DNA from: an uncultured Alphaproteobacteria bacterium
GTDB taxonomy: Bacteria > Pseudomonadota > Alphaproteobacteria > Caulobacterales > Aquidulcibacteraceae
Assembly (NCBI GenBank): GCA_937967725.1
Contig: CALBSY010000359.1
Span: 1 to 8,139, forward strand
DNA length: 8,139 bases
Direction of reading: 5' to 3'
Part shown: in pieces, positions 5,372 to 8,139 of the stretch
Layout of the letters: each line of letters opens with the position of its first letter
Position numbering within the stretch: position 1 is the stretch's first letter
Position numbers and translations under genes: made by a program
Notes under the pieces: model-generated
What the model saw: only the letters and a program-made list of their open reading frames with translations
Told to the model about the DNA's origin: nothing
Database searches by the model: none

Positions 5372-5638
5372 TCAGAACAGGGAAGGGGTTCCGGCGCTTT
5401 CGATGCGCCGAGCGGCGCGTCGGACCGCGATGCCGAATTGTGTGATTTGCGGCGGCTCGTCAGTGGTTACGCACTTGTCGGCGCGTAGCGCGCGATAGTC
5501 GTTTTCTACCATACCGCGCGTGTCGTCGCGCTCGTTACGTTCGAGCGTGATGACTTCCGCCAGGCTCAAGCGCATCGCGCAAGCCGCGGCCATTTCCTCA
5601 GCTTGCGGGTGAACGCGAATGATGTCGTCGAAAGTCAT
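5372..5638 (-). CDS. Small protein, function unknown
   Basis: An 88-residue protein starting at ATG 5638 with GAGGA nine bases upstream. It is predicted mostly helical: residues 10-35 contain HPQAEEMAAACAMRLSLAEV, followed by a charged stretch (TLERNERDDTRGMVENDYRA) and a basic helix near the end (FGIAVRRAARRIES). No known domain recognised. The start overlaps the preceding stop as ATGA, and the next gene (DHH) begins ten bases after its stop. Confidence 0.7.
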   Translation of the reverse strand: MTFDDIIRVHPQAEEMAAACAMRLSLAEVITLERNERDDTRGMVENDYRALRADKCVTTDEPPQITQFGIAVRRAARRIESAGTPSLF

Positions 5639-5985
5639 ACTTTCGCTTCCTCTTGGCGCAGGCGGATAACGGCGGCGGACTCAATCCCGAGACACGGCTT
5701 GGTGACGGCGGCGACCGGGCAAAGAATGAAATAGGTGAAGCCGGGCGTTGAGCGCGCCAGCCATTGCGCGTGTGCGAGCGCGGCGGCGAACTGTTCGAAG
5801 CAAGGAATCTGCGGCGAGGCGAACTCGCGCGAGAACACGAGGAACGGGCCGAACTCGTCCGGCATGTCGGTCTGCCCTTCGATCAACAGGGCAGGTGCGG
5901 AAAGAGAGGCGCTTTCTGCGCCTCTTGAGTTTTCCTCCAACCCGGCGCGCGCAGGCGCACCGCCAACAACCTCAAACCGCGACAT
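5635..5985 (-). CDS. Small protein, function unknown (start uncertain)
   Basis: A 116-residue reading from ATG 5985 (AAGGA ten bases upstream). A second good start is ATG 5865, with AAGGG nine bases upstream, giving 76 residues. The shared part, MPDEFGPFLVFSREFASPQI and on to a helix (FEQFAAALAHAQWLA) and a strand (FTYFILCPVAA), looks like a small alpha/beta domain. The extra N-terminal 40 residues are low-complexity (GAPARAG, SRGAESASLSAPAL) and are read straight through a strong hairpin at 5905-5925. I regard the 5865 start as at least as likely. No family recognised. It overlaps the previous gene by 14 bases if it starts at 5985, and the next start overlaps its stop as ATGA. Confidence 0.65.
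   Translation of the reverse strand: MSRFEVVGGAPARAGLEENSRGAESASLSAPALLIEGQTDMPDEFGPFLVFSREFASPQIPCFEQFAAALAHAQWLARSTPGFTYFILCPVAAVTKPCLGIESAAVIRLRQEEAKV
5905..5925. terminator. Strong hairpin, terminator- or attenuator-like
   Basis: AGAGGCGC (5905-5912) and GCGCCTCT (5918-5925) form a perfect 8-base stem with a five-base loop. On the plus strand it is followed by TGAGTTTT and on the minus strand by CTTTCC, so a terminator tail is better for plus-strand transcripts, although all nearby genes run minus. It lies between the stop at 5972 and the alternative start at 5865. It could attenuate the leftward operon, block antisense transcription, or be a dispersed palindromic repeat. Confidence 0.45.
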
Positions 5986-6385
5986 CGAGCAGAAGTCCTT
6001 TCTCGCGCTCAACCAGCGCGCCGATCGCGCGCTTGAACGCCTCGCGCACGTCATCGCCGGTACGGCCGGCGGCGCGCTCCCATTCCGTAAATCCTTTGAC
6101 ATCCCAGGCGCGCAGTCCCGCGGCCTCGCGCAGCGCCTGGCTCGCCTCGACGCCGCGCATCCACGGCGCGCAAAGCTCTTGCCGTGCGCGGCCGATGGCC
6201 TGGACGGCAGAGTAGGCGCCGTCGATGACGCCTATCGCCGGTTTCACCGCGCCCGCGCGCGGCGTGAACGTCGCGGCCCAACCGCCGCGAATGATGTAGT
6301 GGAGCGCCAGACGCAGAACGTCCGCGGCGTGCGCGTCGCGCCCGCGCTTTAAATCGTTCAAGGTGCGTTGTGTCCGCTCCGACAT
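5972..6385 (-). CDS. Helical protein heading the leftward operon, function unknown
   Basis: A 137-residue protein starting at ATG 6385. It has a basic N-terminus (MSERTQRTLNDLKRGRDAHA), a middle region with VLRLALHYIIRGGWAATFTP and IGVIDGAYSAVQAIGRARQE, and an all-helical C-terminal half rich in Trp, Arg and Glu (APWMRGVEASQALREAAGLR, TEWERAAGRTGDDVREAFKR). It has no membrane segment and no motif I can name. It is the first gene downstream of the repressor on the same strand, separated by 47 bases that contain an operator-like palindrome (6405-6420). By position it would be the first early product, a slot often filled by antitermination or regulatory factors; nothing in the sequence proves such a role. 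No clear Shine-Dalgarno precedes the start, so the start is moderately sure. Confidence 0.7.
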   Translation of the reverse strand: MSERTQRTLNDLKRGRDAHAADVLRLALHYIIRGGWAATFTPRAGAVKPAIGVIDGAYSAVQAIGRARQELCAPWMRGVEASQALREAAGLRAWDVKGFTEWERAAGRTGDDVREAFKRAIGALVEREKGLLLDVAV

Positions 6386-6404
6386 GGCGACGGAGTGAAC
6401 GACA

Positions 6405-6420
6405 TTCGTCCTAAGACGAA
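6405..6420. promoter_or_regulatory. Operator-like palindrome before the leftward operon
   Basis: TTCGTC (6405-6410) and GACGAA (6415-6420) are perfect inverted repeats separated by CTAA. It lies 20 bases upstream of the ATG at 6385 in an AT-rich gap (6386-6432), which also holds TTTTTAG and TAATTT stretches that could form a weak promoter on the minus strand. A repressor bound here could control the whole leftward operon. Confidence 0.5.
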
Positions 6421-6432
6421 CTAAATTAGTGG

Positions 6433-7065
6433 CTAAAAAGCTATGACTGCGCGAATGACGCGCCCGATGATCTCGACCGGACCTGAGGGAAATATTGTCG
6501 CCTCAGCCGGAACCGCGTCGCTCTCGAAGCGGGCGGGGTTGGAATAGTAGCAGCGGACGGTCGGGGCGTTGTTCCACACGATGACGTAACGCCGCCCATC
6601 TCGCAGTTCGATGTCGCGCCGATCGAGAATGAAGTGCGAGCCCTTGGGAACTTTCCCTGCGGCGTAGTCCGTTTGGGCTAGTACGGCGAAATAGTCCGAA
6701 GGTTCTAGTCCAACCGCCTCAATAAAGGCGATTGGCGGGGTAGTTTTGAGGGCGTTTCGTCCAGACGACAACCTAGACCACTCAAAGACCGGAATCAGCA
6801 CAACTGCCGATGTAGAGAGCGCAACCGTACTTTCAGGCTCGGCAAGTTCCCAAATCTCTTTTTCACCGATACCCGCAGCACGCAATACCGGCGCGATGCG
6901 GGCGACGAACTCGGCAGGGAATAAACGCCCGCTCCAGTTGTTAGGGTCCTCGTAATATTGAAGCGAGGTTCCGCGCGCATAGCCGGCGCGCTGCGCCAGT
7001 TGATTGCGGCTTAGCCCGGCTTGCTGCCGCAAGGCGATTAGTCTTTCGGCAGGGTTTAGCCTCAC
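6433..7065 (-). CDS. CI/LexA-fold phage repressor (XRE-type HTH plus S24-like domain)
   Basis: A 210-residue protein starting at GTG 7065, with AAAAGG nine bases upstream. The frame stays open upstream to 7191 (ATGs at 7113 and 7167, GTG at 7191), but those starts lack a ribosome binding site and would read through the control region. Residues about 9-40 form an XRE HTH (LIALRQQAGLSRNQLAQRAG and on). Residues about 92-210 have the LexA/S24 beta fold: IPVFEW, then DYFAVLAQTDYAAGKVPKGS, the strand HFILDRRD, RYVIVWNN, and the closing VEIIGRVIRAV. Where self-cleaving repressors have G-D-S-M, this protein has T132-D-Y-A, so Tyr134 replaces the nucleophilic Ser. The catalytic Lys is replaced by Arg171 (TVRCYY). 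The fold is thus kept for dimerisation, but RecA-stimulated self-cleavage is unlikely. It is flanked by divergent early operons, as expected for the lysogeny master repressor. Confidence 0.85.
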   Translation of the reverse strand: MRLNPAERLIALRQQAGLSRNQLAQRAGYARGTSLQYYEDPNNWSGRLFPAEFVARIAPVLRAAGIGEKEIWELAEPESTVALSTSAVVLIPVFEWSRLSSGRNALKTTPPIAFIEAVGLEPSDYFAVLAQTDYAAGKVPKGSHFILDRRDIELRDGRRYVIVWNNAPTVRCYYSNPARFESDAVPAEATIFPSGPVEIIGRVIRAVIAF

Positions 7066-7206
7066 TACGGCACACCTTTTCTTGAGAAATGCAAGTGTAC
7101 GAAACTCGTCCATTATGGAACGAGAGGCGTTTGCTGTGTGTTCGCTGGGAATCAACGCCCGCTGCATTATCGAGTTCTTAATGCAGCACACAACGGAGCG
7201 CGCTGT
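7066..7206. promoter_or_regulatory. Divergent control region between repressor and rightward operon
   Basis: This 141-base stretch separates the leftward repressor from the rightward genes. It contains a 9-base perfect inverted repeat (GCTGCATTA 7161-7169 / TAATGCAGC 7179-7187) and a near-perfect palindrome at 7105-7124 (CTCGT, CCATTATGG, A, ACGAG). A possible minus-strand promoter has -35 GTTGTG and -10 GATAAT 17 bases apart, with the -10 at about 7166-7171. A weak rightward promoter may use TTCGCT and CATTAT 18 bases apart. The palindromes overlap these promoter elements, as operators would. Confidence 0.55.
7105..7124. promoter_or_regulatory. Operator-like palindrome upstream of the repressor start
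   Basis: CTCGT (7105-7109) pairs with ACGAG (7120-7124), and the centre contains CCATTATGG, itself an inverted repeat; one unpaired base breaks perfect symmetry. It lies 40 bases upstream of the GTG at 7065, in the leader or promoter of the repressor, and shares the TCGTC half-site with the palindromes at 908-926 and 6405-6420. Autoregulation of the repressor is the simplest reading. Confidence 0.4.
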
Positions 7207-7305
7207 ATGAGCGCGTTCGCTGTGATCTTCGCGTCACTGGCGAAAGTGGCGTTCATCGTCGTTCTGGCGTCCTTGTGGTGCCGCATCGTGCGCGAGGGCT
7301 TCTGA
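7207..7305 (+). CDS. 32-residue single-span membrane peptide
   Basis: ATG 7207 is preceded by GGAG eight bases upstream. The peptide is almost entirely one hydrophobic helix (residues 3-24, with FAVIFASLAKVAFIVVLASL), followed by a basic end (CRIVREGF) that would remain in the cytoplasm, giving an N-out topology by charge. Its stop overlaps the next ATG (TGATG). It is the first gene of the rightward operon, the place where a Cro or antirepressor often lies. Function unknown; tiny phage membrane peptides can act on host membrane proteins or as small toxins. Confidence 0.6.
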   Translation: MSAFAVIFASLAKVAFIVVLASLWCRIVREGF

Positions 7306-7427
7306 TGCCCGCGCCGAGCAACGCCGCTAGCGCGAATCGCATCGCCCTTTCAATCGCTGCAGCAACGGCGTTCGTCGTGTTCTATTCCGCCGCGCTGGTT
7401 GGCCTAGCCATCATGGGCTGCGCCTGA
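7305..7427 (+). CDS. 40-residue single-span membrane peptide
   Basis: ATG 7305 overlaps the preceding stop by one base (TGATG); GAGGG lies six bases upstream. A polar start (MPAPSNAASANR) precedes a hydrophobic helix at residues 13-38 (IALSIAAATAFVVFYSAALV then GLAIMGC). Its stop again overlaps the next ATG (rusA) as TGATG. The pair of coupled tiny membrane genes before rusA, each with its own ribosome binding site, supports real expression despite the short length. No homology recognised. Confidence 0.6.
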   Translation: MPAPSNAASANRIALSIAAATAFVVFYSAALVGLAIMGCA

Positions 7428-7909
7428 TGGCGCGCCCGCGCCGCCCCGCGCCGCCGCCCTTCAATCCGGCGCCGCCGCCGGCAGGCGAGGGCGAAGCGCA
7501 ATGGATTGGCCGGCGCATTCCGCGTCCGCCGTCCATGAACGGGCTTTACCGCAACAACAAGAATCGCCGGCCCGGCCAGGCCGGGCGCGTGCGCACGTCG
7601 CGCTATGACGGATGGTGCGGCGCCGCCGGTTGGGAAATCCGCACGCAAGGGCCGCTGCCGGTCATCAAGGGCGCGTACGAACTCGTCATCCTACTCGGAC
7701 GACGCAAGGGCTCGGACCTCGACAATTACGCCAAGGGGCTCTGCGACTATCTGAAAAAGCTCGGCGTGATCGAGGACGATTCGCTCTGCGAAGATCTCCG
7801 CATCCGCTGGCACGACGCGCTCAACGCCAAGCAGGCCTATTTCTTCATTCGCGCGGCGACGGTGCAGCCGGCGCGCGTGCAAAGCGAAGGGCTCGCCCGT
7901 GCGAGCTAG
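7427..7909 (+). CDS. rusA: RusA-family Holliday junction resolvase
   Basis: A 160-residue protein from ATG 7427. The core begins at about residue 27 (IGRRIPRPPSMNGLYRNN), typical of RusA. The catalytic set is intact: D97 and D99 in KGSDLDNYAKGLCDYLKKLG, K103, and D118 in GVIEDDSL; the spacing 97/99/103/118 matches 70/72/76/91 of the E. coli enzyme. RusA dimers resolve four-way DNA junctions and are common in the replication/recombination modules of lambdoid phages. The protein is longer than E. coli RusA (120 residues) because of a proline-rich N-terminal extension (residues 1-24) and a C-terminal tail. It is coupled to the preceding small gene (TGATG) and overlaps the next gene's GTG by 11 bases. 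The start has only a weak ribosome binding site of its own, fitting translational coupling. Confidence 0.93.
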   Translation: MARPRRPAPPPFNPAPPPAGEGEAQWIGRRIPRPPSMNGLYRNNKNRRPGQAGRVRTSRYDGWCGAAGWEIRTQGPLPVIKGAYELVILLGRRKGSDLDNYAKGLCDYLKKLGVIEDDSLCEDLRIRWHDALNAKQAYFFIRAATVQPARVQSEGLARAS

Positions 7910-8139
7910 CGCCGCCGCTCCCGCGCGCACGCATGCGCCTGAGGATTACGGCGCTGAGGCGCTGCTTGCGCTCTATCGCGGCGAACAGCCGGACCCGCCG
8001 CTGACGCCAGCGCAGGAAATGTCGCTCTGCAAAAACGGGTTCATCGCGCGCCGCTACGGCGAGCGCGGCTCGTATCTCATCATCACGCGCAAGGGTGAGG
8101 ACTTGGTCGAGGACATCAAGGCGGAGCGCGAATGGATTG
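7899..8139 (+). CDS. Small protein with winged-helix-like end, cut by right edge
   Basis: GTG 7899 is preceded by GAAGGG seven bases upstream and overlaps the end of rusA by 11 bases. Eighty residues are visible. After a variable N-terminus, residues 35-72 (LTPAQEMSLCKNGFIARRYG then ERGSYLIITRKGEDLV) resemble the wing of a winged-helix domain, where 'G-I-...-Y-L-I-T-x-K-G' is common. The remainder (EDIKAEREWI) continues past the window. It may be a DNA-binding regulator of the rightward operon, but the evidence is a short motif only. Phages often place small regulatory proteins after rusA. Confidence 0.6.
   Translation, partial: MRASAAAPARTHAPEDYGAEALLALYRGEQPDPPLTPAQEMSLCKNGFIARRYGERGSYLIITRKGEDLVEDIKAEREWI

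Noticed and set aside
5735..6352. Plus-strand open frame of 205 codons
   Set aside because: It is antisense to two leftward genes, has low-complexity Ala/Arg composition, and lacks a recognisable motif.
1..8139. tRNA genes, rRNA, CRISPR arrays, insertion sequences
   Set aside because: No cloverleaf-like segment, no regularly spaced identical repeats, and no transposase frame or terminal inverted repeats were seen.

Overview
This GC-rich window (estimated by eye at a little over 60% GC) looks like the lysogeny and early-gene region of a temperate phage or integrated prophage. The host is probably an alphaproteobacterium, judging from base composition, codon use and the style of the proteins; no host gene fixes the genus. 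The signs of a phage are an integrase with an excisionase-like helix-turn-helix (HTH) protein, a CI/LexA-fold repressor at a divergent control region, a RusA resolvase, a small phage-type protein ending in the 'GEFYPCKPDIFEA' signature, and many short, overlapping genes of unknown function.

Layout, left to right. (1) 1-906, minus: a tyrosine integrase cut by the left edge and its HTH partner. (2) 907-1281: about 375 bases with no convincing gene, holding a TATAAT box, palindromes, CACGTG/GGCTACGT repeats and a terminator-like hairpin. (3) 1282-1545, minus: a small HTH protein with an inverted repeat over its ribosome binding site. (4) 1605-6385, minus: twelve genes packed end to end, mostly with ATGA, GTGA or TAATG overlaps and no gap above 10 bases. 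From its promoter end these are three unknowns, a DHH-family phosphoesterase, an Acb1-like 2H phosphodiesterase (anti-CBASS candidate), a 52-residue membrane peptide, a DUF1643 protein, four small unknowns and a four-helix membrane protein. (5) 6433-7065, minus: the repressor. (6) 7066-7206: the divergent control region. (7) 7207-8139, plus: two coupled tiny membrane peptides, rusA, and a partial winged-helix-like gene.

Inferred logic: the repressor sits between a rightward early operon (replication/recombination) and a long leftward operon that looks like accessory or host-takeover functions. The strongest candidate for an interesting system is that leftward operon's core at 3249-5361. There a stand-alone Acb1-like enzyme lies 9 bases from a DHH phosphoesterase, and both are tightly coupled to a membrane peptide and a DUF1643 protein. 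Together the two enzymes could linearise and then degrade cyclic-nucleotide alarm signals of host CBASS immunity. This is inference from motifs and gene order, not demonstrated here. The repressor's peptidase-fold domain lacks the usual Ser/Lys pair, and palindromes sharing a TCGTC half-site lie next to three leftward start regions.
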